Assembly: GCA_932521035.1 (NCBI GenBank)
Contig: OW051495.1
Coordinates: 5,270,001-5,334,000 of the forward strand
DNA from: Oscheius dolichura
Lineage: Eukaryota > Nematoda > Chromadorea > Rhabditida > Rhabditidae
Reading direction: 5' to 3'
Length of the DNA: 64,000 bases
In this document: piece after piece, positions 21,612-34,847 of the stretch
How the letters are laid out: the number at the start of each line of letters is the position of its first letter
Position numbering within the stretch: position 1 is the first letter of the stretch
Position numbers and translations under genes: made by a program
Notes under the pieces: generated by a model
Told to the model about the DNA's origin: nothing
Databases searched by the model: none
The model's input: only the letters and a program-made list of their open reading frames with translations

Positions 21612-24600
21612 ATGACAGAGCACGAACCTTCCTCACCTCGAATATTCGCACCGTCTTCGTTGATTATAGATGACTCCAAGCTATGCTTCAACAAGAATCA
21701 TTTCAGTCGCACAGATTTTGATGTGCAGCGATTTATGAATCTAGCAAGAAGGTGAGTCATCCCGATGGTTACATTTACTGTTACAATTTTTAGAAGGGCT
21801 GGTCTTGAACAAATTCAAAAAGACCTTCGTCTTTATTTAAAAAGCATACAACATTCTATGATAGAACTAATTAATGATGACTATGCTGATTTTGTACATT
21901 TATCTTCTAATCTTGTAGGATTACAGTCAGGCATTGATAAAATTGAAAAGGATATAGAGGTGGGTATTAGTTTTATGTTTTGATCAATAGATAACAGAAT
22001 ATTTGGATGGAATTCGAGCAGTCTACGGCAGAATCCGTTGGTACTGCAGAACAAATAGAGTTCAGATGTGATCAATTGACATACAATCGCAAAAGACAGG
22101 TAGTTATTCTCTTCTCATTTAAATATTTGTTCAAGGCAGAAACTCGTGATAAGGTTGCATTTCTGTCCGCTCTCCAAAGGCTTCAAACACTTTTGAAAAC
22201 TAATAATTCCTCAGTGATATGGTAGAGTATATATATATATATATTGGAATTATTCGCCATTATTTAGGTTAGAAAAAGTTGCATCGTGTATAGTTGATCT
22301 CACCATGTATGTGAACATAAAAGATCTGGATGAAAGCAGCATTGAACGGAAAGTTTACAACAAAGTAAGTTTTTTTTAAATACATTTTGTATTTCTAGGA
22401 ACTTTCCAAATTGGAGACCGTTTTATGTAAAGAAGGCGTTCAAAGTGCTAGTAGTGATTGTTTTACTTTACCCCATGTAAGTACCCGACTTAATACTGTT
22501 CAATATTGCAGGTTCTATCTGTACTATCATTAACGAAGTCATCTCATATGCTTACTGCAGCCATAATTACTGACTTTTTGCATCCTAAACTTGTTTCGAC
22601 CATAGAAAATCATGATGAATTGTTGACATATGTTCTCAATGGCGTTTCCTTGGTACAAAAATTGATTTAAAATTAGATTCTTATAGATTCGTGATGAATG
22701 GAAAAAGATACTAGCCAAGCGTTTTTCTGGCAATCTCAAAACTTTTCTGGATCAAACGCTGCTCACTTTTATTATAACCTTTCTAGAAAAGGTAAAAGTT
22801 GTACATACGTAAAATAATTGTTATAGTGCCTACCAATGGTAATTGTTCCAAATGATACCAGGATATTCCAAAAATGTTATCAAACTATTGACACATTTAT
22901 CAAACAGTGGCCTAATGTTTCTTCATCGAACATGTTTGTGATTGCTTCATTTAAACAAAAGTTTCAGAATTTTGCTGAAATCAATTCGAGACAAATTTAA
23001 CTTTCTGGTTTATTTCAAACTGATAACATTCAAAATATCGAAGCAAGTAGAGTCCTTATGCTCATCAGATAGTATAGCCTGCGTTGAAGGTGATGAAGTA
23101 AGCCCGAAATACTGTTCTTCCCATACCAATTTTGTAGAAAATGAAATGCTCCGTATCAGCGGCAATTCATCATTCTATCGAAAATATCTGGAGCGAGGAA
23201 GTGTTTCTTTTCCCATTGATCGAAAAGTTCTGGGATTACACGTTGAAGCTGCTTTCCAAACATTATGCCTGGGCGTCAAGAATGTCACAGTATGTTACAC
23301 AGATGTGAATACCAAAAATATCATTAGTTTATTAAAAACAACTGACTTGCATGATCATGAAATTCCTAAATGGAAATGTATAATTAATATCCGATCAGAT
23401 TTGAAATTGCTATATTCTACAGTGTTCGATCTATGTCTCGAACAAATTTGGACCAAGCTGAGGTTTTGTAATTCAATGAAATATATATTATTTTTATTCC
23501 AGAGATTTAAAGATGGAAACATCGCTTTTCGGTCAGTGTTTGACACGCCATGGTCAACGTATTGATAAGGAATGCTCTGAGCTTGATCGTTGCTTCCTTG
23601 AAATCAGTGCAAAAACAGTAGAAGAGGTATGTCTCCTTTTTTCATTTCATATGTTGTGTAGGACCTCGAAGCAGCTTCAGAAATTCCAAAACATTACCGT
23701 TGGACGAGGAAACCAGCACCTACTTCCCCTTCTACCTATGTGCTTTCTGCTTTAGAAAAAATTGCGCAGATCGAGAAAACGTTGCAGGTTTCAATTTTGA
23801 TGTTGTTGGGATTATTTTTTTTTTAAATTTTGCAGGATGCTGACATAGACCCCGAAGAATTTGTAGTAGATGTTACAAAAATTTCCTTAGTTTCTCTTAT
23901 AGACAAATTAAGCAAAGTCTGTTTTTGTGTACTTTAGCATACACATTTTTAAGGTGTTAGAAGGCACAGAAATGCATAACGCTTCACGACTCCTTGTCAG
24001 TAGAAAATCAGCTGTCACAGCTACTGAAGGTCCGACGGATAATGACAAAATAAAGACCCAGGTTAGTGCAGCCCGTTTTAAGTCCTAGTCTTTCAAATAG
24101 AGACGATTTTCTTAGCAGATTTCGCCATAGCCCAAATTTTCATAAATTATTTCTTGTTCATAGGGCATCTGACTCATCTAGACGAGGAAATGTTTGAGAT
24201 CGAACAAATTCGACTTTCGATACCTTTGCATTTTAACAGGGCTACACATAGCTGAAAATTGACTTTTAACGGCCAAATCGTTTCAACCACCAAAGTTTAT
24301 TTAGGCGGGCTCGGCACTTATAACTAAAATCGAAACTTACTAAAGCTGAACAATTTTAGATTTATCACGATCTGAAAGCATGCTCTGAATTTGTAGTGGA
24401 AAGAAACATTGAAATAGAAGGATTAACAACTCTTCTAAACAGATGTCGGCCAGATGACCACTGTAGGTTTTTTATTTTTTACAATCTGGTTTTTAAGCAT
24501 CGATTTCCACACAACGTGGTGACCCAACTTACATTGATGATAGTAAAGCAATTGCTGAAAGTGTGGAATCAAATGAGAGTAATGGCAAAAGTTTCAGAAA

Positions 24601-24684
24601 AGGTTGACCATATTGGTATTATATATTATTATTAGTATTCCAGTACATAACGAACCAGGTCAGCTACGAGAAGGGTCAGCGTGA
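21612..24684 (+). CDS. COG2: COG2, conserved oligomeric Golgi complex subunit 2
   Basis: The N-terminus has LCFNKNHFSRTDFDVQRFM followed by SMIELINDDYADFVHLSSNL, the diagnostic COG2 block. A long helical region follows, then KFNFLVYFKLITFKISKQVE, matching the family stretch KWNLPVYFQIRFREIAG. The C-terminal exons are acidic and end after an intron at about 24632-24653. The start lies 7 nt after a TTTTCAG acceptor, with no room for a cis exon, so it is probably trans-spliced. COG2 is a lobe A subunit of the Golgi tethering complex. One intron near 24061-24358 is about 300 nt, unusually long here. The 5' end, up to 22448, is duplicated at 15662-16565. UFL1 follows 250 bp downstream on the same strand. 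Confidence 0.87.
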
Positions 24685-24934
24685 CGGTAATTTGTAATAG
24701 TTTTTAAATGTGATACTTGCATTATTTTTTCAATGTGATATAGTATAAGTGCTTTGTGGTTCTTTCTCTGTGATAACACTTTTACTCTTTATTATAATAA
24801 TAACATTCTGTAATATCTGTAATAAAGACCGTTGAAATTCTAATTTCTTCACATCGCTAATTTAAACGGTTTTAGCCTTATTCAAACATTTGTTTCTGAC
24901 TTTTTAATCGGTTTATTCATTTTAGTGTTCTTCA

Positions 24935-27758
24935 ATGTCGAGTTGGGGTGAGATACAAAAACTTGCTGCCGATCTACAACGTATCCAATTTTCCGATTCG
25001 GCTAAAAAGTATTTCTTGCTCCTAATTTATTCAATTTTTAAGGCTTTCTGACGCAAATTGCATCGAGGTAGTGAGCAAATTAATCAGTAAAAGTTTGATT
25101 GATGTTGTATTTACCAGAGATGGTCGATCTTATGTTACTAAAAAGCACCTTGAGACTGAAGTAACTTTTTACTCAAAATCTATCATCAGTTGTAGTTAAA
25201 AAATGAAGTTGAAGCTACAGGAGGCCGTGTTGCACTGACGGATATTGCTGCAGCTTTAAATATTGACTTCAACCATGTCGATAGAACCGCTAGGTTTCTG
25301 GCTGAAAGCGGCTACATTCTACGCAATGGGGAACTCTTCGCACAGTTACTTGTTTTTTCTTCTTTTATTCTATATTATTATAGAGAATATGTTTCAAAAC
25401 TTCGCCGTCAACTGGATAAGCTTTTATCACAAGAGGGTTCTCGAACTATTCCGTTTCTCTGTAAGCATTGGGATCTTTCACAGGTATATATTACAGGAGC
25501 AAACCATTACCGTCTTATTTAAGGAACTTCTAAAAACGCTGCTCTTGGAAAATATTAGCGAGGCAGATGGATTGTTAGTGGATGACGACACCATTTATAC
25601 TCTTTCCTATTTAGAAAGGCATAATAATATTTTAAGCGCTATCATCTTACCCTTGACACAGTAAGTTTTTTGGCTTATTTGTTTCTACATTTTAGACCAA
25701 CGCCGGTCACCTACGTTATACAACAAGTCGGACTATCCCAAAAGAGATTCTGGACTAGCTATGATGAACTGATAAAAAAAGGAGAGGTGTAGATTTAAAA
25801 TTTTCTCAGTTTCGAAATTGAATTAGATTTGTGGCCGACTTCTCGGTTCCCGCACCTCACCTTTATGTTCGTTTATTCCAAGAAGGTATGATGAAGCTGT
25901 CAAAAAGTATGCAGTTACTCATTTTAAAGAGAAGGAGTACCTAGGTAACGTTCTAATGGCATAGAATAGATTTTCGGATATTGCAGAAATAATAACTTTG
26001 CGAAAATTAGGTCTAAGCGACACGGTTCAATCTATTAAAGAAGTGTTAGAAACTGAAGATGTTGAGCTACAGCCAACTGTTGTTTTAACTCGCACGCTAC
26101 TTGAACAGCTCATCAATACTGTAAAAGGTAATATTATCAGTTAGAGGAACTATTTATTAAGGAAACATTTTAACTAATAATGGTATTTGTGATGTACAGG
26201 CGGCCCTCCAAGGCAATGACATCCCGTTGGAAGCTGAAGATATCGATAGTATTTGTAATATAATTGCCAAACATGATAGCGTTCGCCGTTTTCTTGGTCT
26301 TTTAGGACTTGTTTAGAATTTGCATAGCTACTCAGGATTTCTTTTCTCATTTTCTTTTCTGAAAAAGGTGCTTATTGAACTGGGAGACGCAATTGAAAAC
26401 AAAGCACAAGACGAGGTTTTTATTGAAACTCAATCATACTTACGGTTTTAGTTTCAACGGATGGAAAAAGAAAAGAAGCAGAAGGGAAGCACATTACCAA
26501 AAAAGAACATTGACACTGAGGATGATTGGTCTGATAATAAAAAGAATAAAAAGAAGGGAGGCAAAGGAAACACCGCAAAAGGGGGCAAATCCAAAAATGT
26601 GGATGAAGGAAAAGTTGGAGGGATGCTATCTGGAATCGATCTTGAGGTAGTTCGTTGTTTAACCTTATCGAACCGATTTAGGACCTTGAACAATGGGTAA
26701 AGAATATTGAATCAGTTCCAGAGGAATTAGCAAGTGTCATTGCAGATAATATTCATCTCGAGGTGGCGTACTCCTTATTCATGGAGATGACTATATTATA
26801 GGTTAACGATAGGTTGCACGCACGTGTGACAGAGCTTATGGCCTCGGTAGTTACTGGAAATGCTCAGTCTGAAAAGAAGAAATTAGCGCTTATTTATGCT
26901 AGAGCGGTCACCTTGTATGAATCCCTTTGCAGTTTAGGTGCATCCACATCTAAATATTCTGGTATTGTAAATTTTTATCATTGACGTCACCTTTTATAGC
27001 TTCCCTTTCTGGTGATTTAAGCGCTCACATAGCGAAAACATTCGGGAATCATTTAGTGGCAACTATACTCGCTTATGTCTCTGGCATAGACGACATCGAA
27101 AAAATGTCAGAAAAGGTAACTTGTATGGTAAATCTTCTAGAATTATTATTTTCAGCAAAGAGGCGAGGTCATTAGCTCACTGCCTGTGGAATCTAAAGAT
27201 ACGATCAACGAATTATACGAATATATAAAGTTGTCTGATTTGGAAAAATTTCATACTGCCATTGAGAAACTTTCAAAGCAAAATGAATGTACCATCGATT
27301 TGCGTCCAATCAGCGAAAAAACCATGTTAGTTTATGGAAAAAGTTAGGATCAGAGTATAACTTTTATTGATAAAACATAGATTATTAGATAATAACTGGA
27401 TTCAGGGTTACGTGGACCAATAACTATATTGAAGAGCTGAAAAGTGCTGTAGAAAACAACAGTGATCCAGCGACTGTGTTGTTATCATCGGTACTCCTGC
27501 TTCTTGCCAAAGGTGGTAAACCTACTTCGGCTAGCGGGAAGTTCGTACAACGTCTTATTTCTGAGCTAGAAGATTCTCTTCCAAAAGTAAGTTAAATTCT
27601 TTTTAGTTAATATCTAAACGGTTTAGTCACTTCATGAATTGCTCGTATCTTGCCAGCAAGGTGTCGTAAACTGTATAAAAAACAAAAATGATGATATCGC
27701 CAAGGAGATGCTTACTGACGATATTCGGAAACTTACTCAAGCTGTACTGTCAGAGTAA
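24935..27758 (+). CDS. UFL1: UFL1, UFM1-protein ligase 1
   Basis: Starts MSSWGEIQKLAADLQRIQF, then LSDANCIEVVSKLI, a GGRVALTDIAAALNID winged-helix region and KLRRQLDKLLSQEGSRTIPF, all matching the UFL1 N-terminus. A Lys-rich region (about 26460-26620) has many KK and GGK runs, as in relatives. The C-terminal half (DLEQWVKNIESVPEELAS, and the helical repeats ending KLTQAVLSE) matches the family's conserved C-terminal domain. UFL1 is the E3 ligase that attaches UFM1 to substrates such as the ribosomal protein uL24 at the ER. The ATG is 8 nt after an ATTTTAG acceptor. Introns are about 30-60 nt. It may be transcribed with COG2 (250 bp upstream). Confidence 0.9.
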
Positions 27759-27840
27759 TGTTCTTCGGTGTTTTTAACATTTTAATATTCGTATGGTTAT
27801 CAGAGGTTTTATTGTAAATTTCAAAATTGTTGTTTTTTTA

Positions 27841-27846
27841 AATAAA
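27841..27846 (+). terminator. Poly(A) signal of UFL1
   Basis: AATAAA 83 nt after the UFL1 stop codon, following a T run. Confidence 0.6.
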
Positions 27847-28248
27847 GTATTTAGCAGATCTAAACATTACATGGTATATGATAAATAAATGTATGGCAAA
27901 TGATCAGACTGTGCTTGAAATTGTTTTCAAGGCTATTCTTCGCAGAATGTAAGCCGTAGAGAGTGGAAGCAGTACTTCGTTAGTGGTTTTGAGTTCAGAA
28001 CGAATGTGGCATGTGAGAAGTTTTTTTTTGTTCGGTATCGGGTATTGCTAGCCGAAATGACCTTTTCACAAACAATGGTCATCGGTGTAAAACGAAAAGT
28101 CTATTGTCTGGCCAGCTTCCGCTGACTCAGATTGGGCGAATTCTCCGGTCATCTCTCGAATTCCACGTTCTCTTATTGTCTCGGTCAAGATAAAAGACGG
28201 CCGAAGAAGTAGTATTTAGAGTGCCGGTCCAACCATCCTCCACTAAAA
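27847..28248 (+). promoter_or_regulatory. Intergenic region with TATA box of the NLP-like gene
   Basis: About 400 bp in which composition changes from AT-rich to GC-rich. ATAAAAG at 28190-28196 lies 53 nt before the start codon of the secreted peptide gene and is the likely TATA box; it also overlaps a GATA motif. No coding exon was seen. Confidence 0.5.
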
Positions 28249-28514
28249 ATGGGTGCCGCTTTCAATTTCCTTATTTCGCTGCTCCTCGTCGTCTGCCTAA
28301 CAGAAATGATTACCGCCCAGTGTAAGTCTCTCTTCCCACTTCTTCCTACAGTTTCAGGGGGATATGGCCCCTACGGCGGAATGGGTTACGGTGGCTACGG
28401 AGGAGGCTGGGGATTTAGGCGGCGAATGATGATGGGAATGTACAACCCCTACAGTAGGGCCCTCTTATTTAATTATTCGCCGTTTTAGGAATGTATGGAA
28501 TGTATGGCCGATAG
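28249..28514 (+). CDS. Small secreted Gly/Tyr-rich peptide precursor (NLP/caenacin-like)
   Basis: Three exons: 28249-28321, 28358-28453 and 28489-28514. The signal peptide is hydrophobic (FNFLISLLLVVCLTEMITAQ) and ends at Ala-Gln. The mature part starts QWGYGPYGGMGYGGYGGG, continues through FRRRMMMGMYNPY and ends MYGMYGR. The QWGYG start and GGY repeats resemble nematode NLP-24 to NLP-34 and caenacin peptides, which are epidermal antimicrobial peptides induced by infection or wounding. The splice choice TTTCAG at 28357 is the one that yields this sequence; the alternative acceptor 6 nt upstream shifts frame. Reading through the second intron gives a different C-terminus. A TATA box lies close upstream. 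Identity as an NLP-like peptide is inference from composition and layout; a cuticle or eggshell structural peptide is the alternative. Confidence 0.75.
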
Positions 28515-29201
28515 TCTTCTTCCGAGAAGTCCCTCCCCCCTCTCATATGTCATATTATCAGAAATAAAATAAATGTTTCTAATCCCGGAAAGGTGTGATA
28601 GCTGCCAATGTTGAATTGGAGGAGGGAGAGAGAATTGGGCGATCCACCTGGAGGCTATCAGTAATAGTCTTCTGTTCAAAGGAAGGCTGGTCGGGTCCTC
28701 GCCCATCCCTTGGCCACCTGAATATCCCTTGAGGCCATCTCTCTAGTCCCTCTAGAAGTAAGGCCAGAAGTGAGGGCAGGGAGGAGGCAGTAAGAGTCCT
28801 AATCCCCGGTTTATTTTGTCGTTCTGCCAGGTGCGTCGGCCAGTAGCGTAGGGCGTGTTTGAGGTAAAGAGTATATGTTTGCTCTGGCGAGCCACTGACC
28901 GACTGGCTGCGCGGTCACCCTTCCAGCCGGCTGTACGCAAAGGCGAACACTCTTGAAACGCGCTTTGTGCCTAAATTTGTATGAGTCACACGGATCTCTG
29001 CTGCTTCCTCGTCCCCTCTGACCCCCTCCAAGAGTCTCTACCCCTTTCCCGAGGTCGCATTTTCCAGTCAGAGCAGTCCTCTTTGTCCACCGTTTTTTCG
29101 AAGGCGCACACTCCCTCGTTGGTCTTGTTCCGAGTCTTTCCATCTGCTCTCGCTTTCTCTTTTTATGAACTGCTCCTTCCAGCCAGCCACACGGACCATC
29201 C
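28515..29201. other. Intergenic DNA between the NLP-like and Mesh-like genes
   Basis: A tandem AATAAAATAAAT near 28560 is the probable poly(A) signal of the small peptide gene. The rest has overlapping open frames on both strands with no family features and is probably the promoter region of the Mesh-like gene. Confidence 0.45.
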
Positions 29202-32200
29202 ATGCGGTGGTGGGCTTTTCTTCTGCTGGTGCTGCCCACCCGGCAGCAGCAGCAGAACACCCTCAACCAGAACATCGGCGTGAACATCGGCGGAGTGCCG
29301 GGACAGCAGACGGCGGCCCAGTCGACGCTGTTCACCGGCAGCGGTGCCAACCCATTCTATGGAGGTAGGCCACATCTTACCTGGGGCCCGTGTTTGTGCG
29401 AGTGCTACCAGGGTTGGAGCAGCGCCTGAGAGCAACTGTCAACACTGGCCAGCGACTACTAGAGCGCACGACCCGACGGTCACTAGCACACATTAGCCTA
29501 ACATTTCCGACGACGGGGATCGGGCAAAAAAGATGAACTATCGAGCCAAACACGTCTTCAGTGAACCTCGTGCCATTCGGGCCAGAAGTCGGGGACATGA
29601 AGGTCAACCCGGGCATGTTGACCGCTGGTATGACCATCGACCTGCATATGGTTTGTCTCGTCGTCCTCCCCCTCCCAATCTGGCCTCTTTCAGTTCTTCC
29701 CCTTCTACGGAGGACTCTACAACTACACCACGGTCAGTACGGCCTCTTTACCCTCCCAACTCAATGTGGCCTTCTAATTGGGCGAATTTAGCTCTCTGTG
29801 AATGGCTACATGGGATTCGCGACAGTTTTGGACCAGGGCCCGACGATCAACGTGGGCCCAGACTCGACGGACTGGCCGAGGCAGGAAGATCCAGCCATGA
29901 TTGCCCCATTCCTCTGTAAGCAGCAGATCCCCCAGTCGGGCAACCCGGCCATGCGCTCGGGAGTCTACTACCGCCTGATCCTCCGGCAGTCCCTGTTCGG
30001 CCAGGAGTCGGGGGCCAATCTCAACCAGGGGCCATCTATGCAGCGGTCGGGCTTTTTCGGCCAGCCGGCCGCGCTGGCCTGTCCCGGCACTCCGGACACC
30101 TATGTACGGTGTGATGCCCAGAGTGACTACTTCTTGGACGAGATGATGAGATGGCTACAGGGTGGGTTGACCGACTAGCGAGAAGACGGGCAATGTTCAG
30201 AAGGAGTAGCCGGGGCCTCGATGTTCCGGGCTGACGCCGCCCTCGTGGTCACCTGGTTCAATACGGCATCTGCCATCTCGGGCAGGTCCGACATCGACGC
30301 CGGGCAGACTGCCACGTATCAGGTAACATAGGACTGGCCTCTATTGGGCGGCTGGCTTGAATCTTGATTATAATTAAATTCCAGGCCATCTGGCTAACAG
30401 ACTCCCCCGGTCGCCTGTCCTACACTATTTTCAACTACGACCGTCTCGGCTTCGACGCCCAAGATTTCCGGGCCAACTCGAGGAGTGGCCGTTGCCGAGC
30501 CATCTTCAACGGCGGCAACCACACTGGGGTGGTCGACGTCGATCCCACCCAAGCCTACAAGAACACCCCGAAGGTACTGGCCCAGCGGTCGGGAGTGCCC
30601 CACATGGTTCGCGGCCGGTATATGTTCCGAGTGGACGACGTCGTCCGCCCGGCCGGGTGCAGCAACAAAACCGGAGGCACATGTAAGCATTCTCCTACCA
30701 CGTGAATGATCCTCCCGCTTTAGATCCCATCATGATCTACCCCAACATCGTCAATATGCTAGGTATTTTTGGCACAAACAGAAAAGACTCTCCCCTACCT
30801 TTCAGGAGAGATGACCGTGGACATCAACGCCATCTGCTTGGACCAGACACAGACCTACATCCTTATGATAGAGGAAAGAGAGGTCCCCCTTCCTATTGGC
30901 CGACAGAGACCGTCGAGATTCAGGTCGCCTCCTGCGTCGTCTTAAACCCGGCCATTGCGCGGTGTAGTCTGCCGAAAATCTATGATTGGGGCACGAAGAC
31001 GGTCTACTTCCAGCCGGAATCCCGCGGAGCCAACGACGAAAAAGCTTTCGTCGGCTACATTTACTTCGGTATTTCCCTTGTCGAAGACGTAACCGTCCGA
31101 AATTGCAGTGCCTCCGACCCTGGACCCGATGCGACTGGACATCGGCAATCTATACGAATGGTACAAGAATCCAATGACGAATTATGTGAGTCGAATGGAG
31201 GAGGGAGAAGACGGCACTGATTTCAGCTGATGCCCATTACTTGGTACCCCCGAAACTTCACGAATCCCGACCTCTTGACGGGCCTCAACTCGATGCAGAC
31301 ACGGCTCTCCGACGACGCCTTGTACTCCGTTCAACTGGGGCTATACGTCATCGGATACAGAGAGTACAAGGACGACGAGGTGACCGCAACAGAGCCACCC
31401 CTGATCCCAGGTTTAGATCAAAAAGTTCCGCCCAGAGCATCGGACGCTAGCCCGGCTGGCCACCTACAGCAACAGGAACTCGTTCGACTACCGCTGGAGA
31501 CCCCAGGAGGAGGTCATCAATCTGAACCAGGTCCAGCAGTGGTACCTGACCGACTGGGAGCGGATGCACACCCTTTACACCTACAGGACGGGCTACCTCA
31601 AACTTGCGCCCCTCCGCCCGAACGACATGAATGCCACCAACCTGCTGGCCGGGTCCGTCTGCCCTTCTTCCCTTCCAACCACATCCTCTCTTTAGGCTGG
31701 TCTCCGCCCCGATCTCCCTGCACTGGCTCTGGTCCCCCAACCTCCAGCAGTACACGGGGATCACCTTCAATCCCCAGGAGCAGAATCTCCGATCCCAGTT
31801 CGTTAATGAGAAGTCCCGCGAGATGTGCCACGACTGGTCAGTTCTGCCCCTTTCAGTGTTTCCACAACCGGAAGATGTTCAGGTACGACGAGGACGGGGC
31901 CCTGCAAAACTTCATCAGGGACACGGAGACCAACAGCTCGTGCCCCTGCATCGAGACGCAGGCTCGCCTGGACTTGGGACGGTTCATGCCCCACCCCAGG
32001 TGTTCCCAGGTGAGGAGGTCGTGAAGAGTGTCGACGGGCCCGTTCAGATGTTCCGTGATATCACGTGCACGTCGGTCATCGGTTCCAAAAACTGTTACAT
32101 GAGTGCCCAGAACATCTACTCGACCTACGCGGAGAAAGGCCATTACGGCGACTACGGCAGGCAGGAGTACGCCGAGAGAACTACCCAGTGAGTCCCTTTC

Positions 32201-34847
32201 TCACTGACTTCTCTATCCGCCGGGTTCCAGACGATTCATGACCCACTACGGGCAGGTCTGCTGCTATGACGAGACGGGCTTCCTGATGCAAACCCCCTAT
32301 CAGCCAGTCATCAAGACCCAGAAGGAGTACTTCTACAACCCGGGCTACCCCCTCCGGGCCTACGAGTTCGGCACTGCCCCCTACATGGGACAGTTCGAAG
32401 TAAGACCCACTCCCTTCCAAGGAAACCCTCTCCTAGGTTCCGGGACTGTCCGTCTTCCACCACGACTACATGCCCTACTTCCTCTGCTGTAAGTTCACGG
32501 ACTTCCGTTGCCAGCTCTTCTACTGGAGGAGGCCGTCCTCCGCCTGCCAGGAGTACCAGCCGCCGGCCATCGGTGGGTCTGCTTGTCCCTTCTCTTTCTA
32601 ATCCTCGTTAAACAGGACAGGCCTCCGGACTGGGGACCTTCATTACGATCGACAACGACAAGTTCATCTTCGACGAGCCGGGAGTCTACAACTTCCTCTA
32701 CATCCCGCAGACCATCCGGACACCCGAAGTGAAGATCCAAGTCCGGTTGGAGAGGTACCCCAACAGGAAGGTCGACTTCGGTAGGTGTCGCCTTCTCCGA
32801 GCCGAGCCACGGATTTAGGACTTCTTGGCCGCTACATCTCCCAATCCGACCTCGTGCAGCCCATCAACGCCACGGTTATCACAGGTTGGTATCTCTCATG
32901 CATTATGGACTGTTTCAGGCATTGCACTGGAGGCCTCGGGAACAGACCGAGTCCACGTGATGTCGAGGAAGGACACGCGCCGCTTCCGCTACCGGACGGA
33001 TATTCTCGTAGGAAACATCCTGCGCTATTTCGACACGATCCGCCTTCAACGGTTCAAGGGGGTCCTCGTGTACGTGAACAACGTGGAGAGGGGACAGCCG
33101 GAGATCTACGTGGTCCTGGAGGAGGCGCAAATCGGTGTCCGGATCAGGGAGTCCTACGCGCTGGACATCGACCGTCTGTCCATGTACCAGGAGTCGATGG
33201 GTATGCTCGACGTCCAGCTCTCCGTGCCGCCGCAATACGGAGTGGTCAGTTATCCCGGGAGCAGCTCAAATGGCAAAATACTTACAGCGTCCGGATGGAG
33301 ACAAGACCCAGGAGGCCGCCCAACGGCAGTATTACAATCTGCCCCGAATCAGTGGCCTCATGAGGCCGTTCCCGGACCAGACGAGCGGCGCCCTCTACCA
33401 GGGCTTGACCATCAACGACGTCAACTCCGACTCCTACAGACAACAGATCATCGCCAACTGTGGGTTGCCCTGAAGTGATTGGTAGAAAGAAACATTTTCA
33501 GACCGAGTGTTGGGCACAGGAGAACCCGGCAGCCAGCAGAACACGGCGGGCACACTGGCGCAGGGGCTGCCCTCTGATAACATGGTAGGGCACACACTGT
33601 CAGGGGCCAGCAGTCCTTTCAGTTCACCACCTCAAAGGACGAGGACAAGCAGTTCAACGTCTTCCCCGAGGCCAACAGTCGCGCCGGCCCCATCTACAAA
33701 GCGGCCCCGTTCTACGAGACGTACGGCTGTCCGCCTCCCCTCATGATTCGTGTTTAGGGGCGCCCATCGCTTTGTGCCCGAGTCGGGGCTGGACATCACC
33801 CAGTTGCTGAACAACTGCAGAGACCTCCAGGACAACCAGCAAGGTACGACACACACGGCCAGGGGTCAGCGGCCATTTCAGTGAACATGCAGCCCCTGCA
33901 GGCCGGCATCAACATAGCTTACGGGCTGGCGAACTGTCCGGACGACCCGGGCACCATCATGTCCGATTGTGGCGACAACGTGAGTGCCGCGCCTCGGCTG
34001 AGACGAACGGCCGGGTTTTCAGGTGCCGTGTCTCTACAGCTACGCCCTGCTCAATTCGAAAATACTGGCCAACGAGGAGCAGGACGCATACAACACGTTC
34101 ATCACGGAGAGGGTCGAGGCCATCAAGCCATGTCTGTTCAGTCCCCGCACCCCCCGGATAGACCGTTTCAGACAACAGTTGTGGGGCCATCAACATCGAG
34201 TACCCCGAGTACATGATGAAACTGCCGGCCCTGGCTCCGGGCTACATGCAGGGCAACGTGGCTCGGTTCGAGTGCTACCAGTCGCATTGGATCAAGGGAC
34301 ACAACGAGTACAAGTGTAAGCGAGGCCGGCAGACGCCACCGACGCGATTCAGGCGGCATCGTCGTCGACTACAACAACCCCAACACGTACCGCTTCGAGT
34401 GGAACAAGGGCGAGCAGCCCTGGTGCCGCTCGAGGGTCAAGGAGAACTACTTCCGGTACATCGCGGTCTTCTTTGGAACGGCCGGCTGTATAATTGTCAG
34501 TTGGCTGGGTAGTCGGGATCGGTCCCTCTTCAGGCTCTGATCATGGTCTTCCTCCTCTGTTGGTGCTGTAAGCAGAGACGGCGGCAGGAACAGGAGACGG
34601 CCTATGGAACCACCTCGGGCAAGACCAACACTGTTCGTTTTGGCTCTCTCCTGTTGATCTCCTCAATTTTTAGGCTTTCGAGAAAGAGCCAGCCCCGTTC
34701 CGGATAGGCTCGCCGGCTGCATTGTCCGAAGAGCCGCGGGTGGCGGGCAGGGCCACCCCCACGGCCCTGGAACCAGCACGCTTTACTCCGATGTCGGCCG
34801 GCACAGCTCCTGAGCCTCATCTCTTCGGGTTCAACACAAGCGTCTAA
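29202..34847 (+). CDS. Mesh-like type I membrane protein (NIDO, AMOP, VWD domains)
   Basis: Start MRWWAFLLLVLP is a signal peptide, followed by a Gln/Asn-rich stretch. The NIDO domain shows FFPFYGGLYNYTTLSVNGYM and GFATVL. The AMOP domain lies near 31700-32010 (EMCHDW, CFHNRKMFRYDEDG, SSCPCIETQARLDLGRFMPH). A Cys-rich VWD-like region follows (QVCCYDETGFLMQTPYQP, MPYFLCCKFTDFRCQLFYWR). A membrane helix near 34470-34560 ends IMVFLLCWCCKQRRR, then a short cytoplasmic tail. This layout matches insect Mesh and nematode K03H1.5-type proteins and relates to SUSD2 and MUC4. Mesh organises septate junctions in gut epithelium (family knowledge). The gene has about 20 introns of 30-45 nt. Individual exon ends are approximate; overall identity is sound. 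Confidence 0.87.

Noticed and set aside
24396-24635. Frame reading HRFPHNVVTQLTLMIVKQ as COG2 C-terminus
   Set aside because: The splice at the preceding GTAGGT...TTTAAG border puts the exon in another frame (SISTQRGDPTYIDDSKAIAE), which runs to a stop at 24684.
28811-29350. 179-codon minus-strand frame
   Set aside because: Antisense shadow overlapping the Mesh-like 5' end; no domain or splice support.
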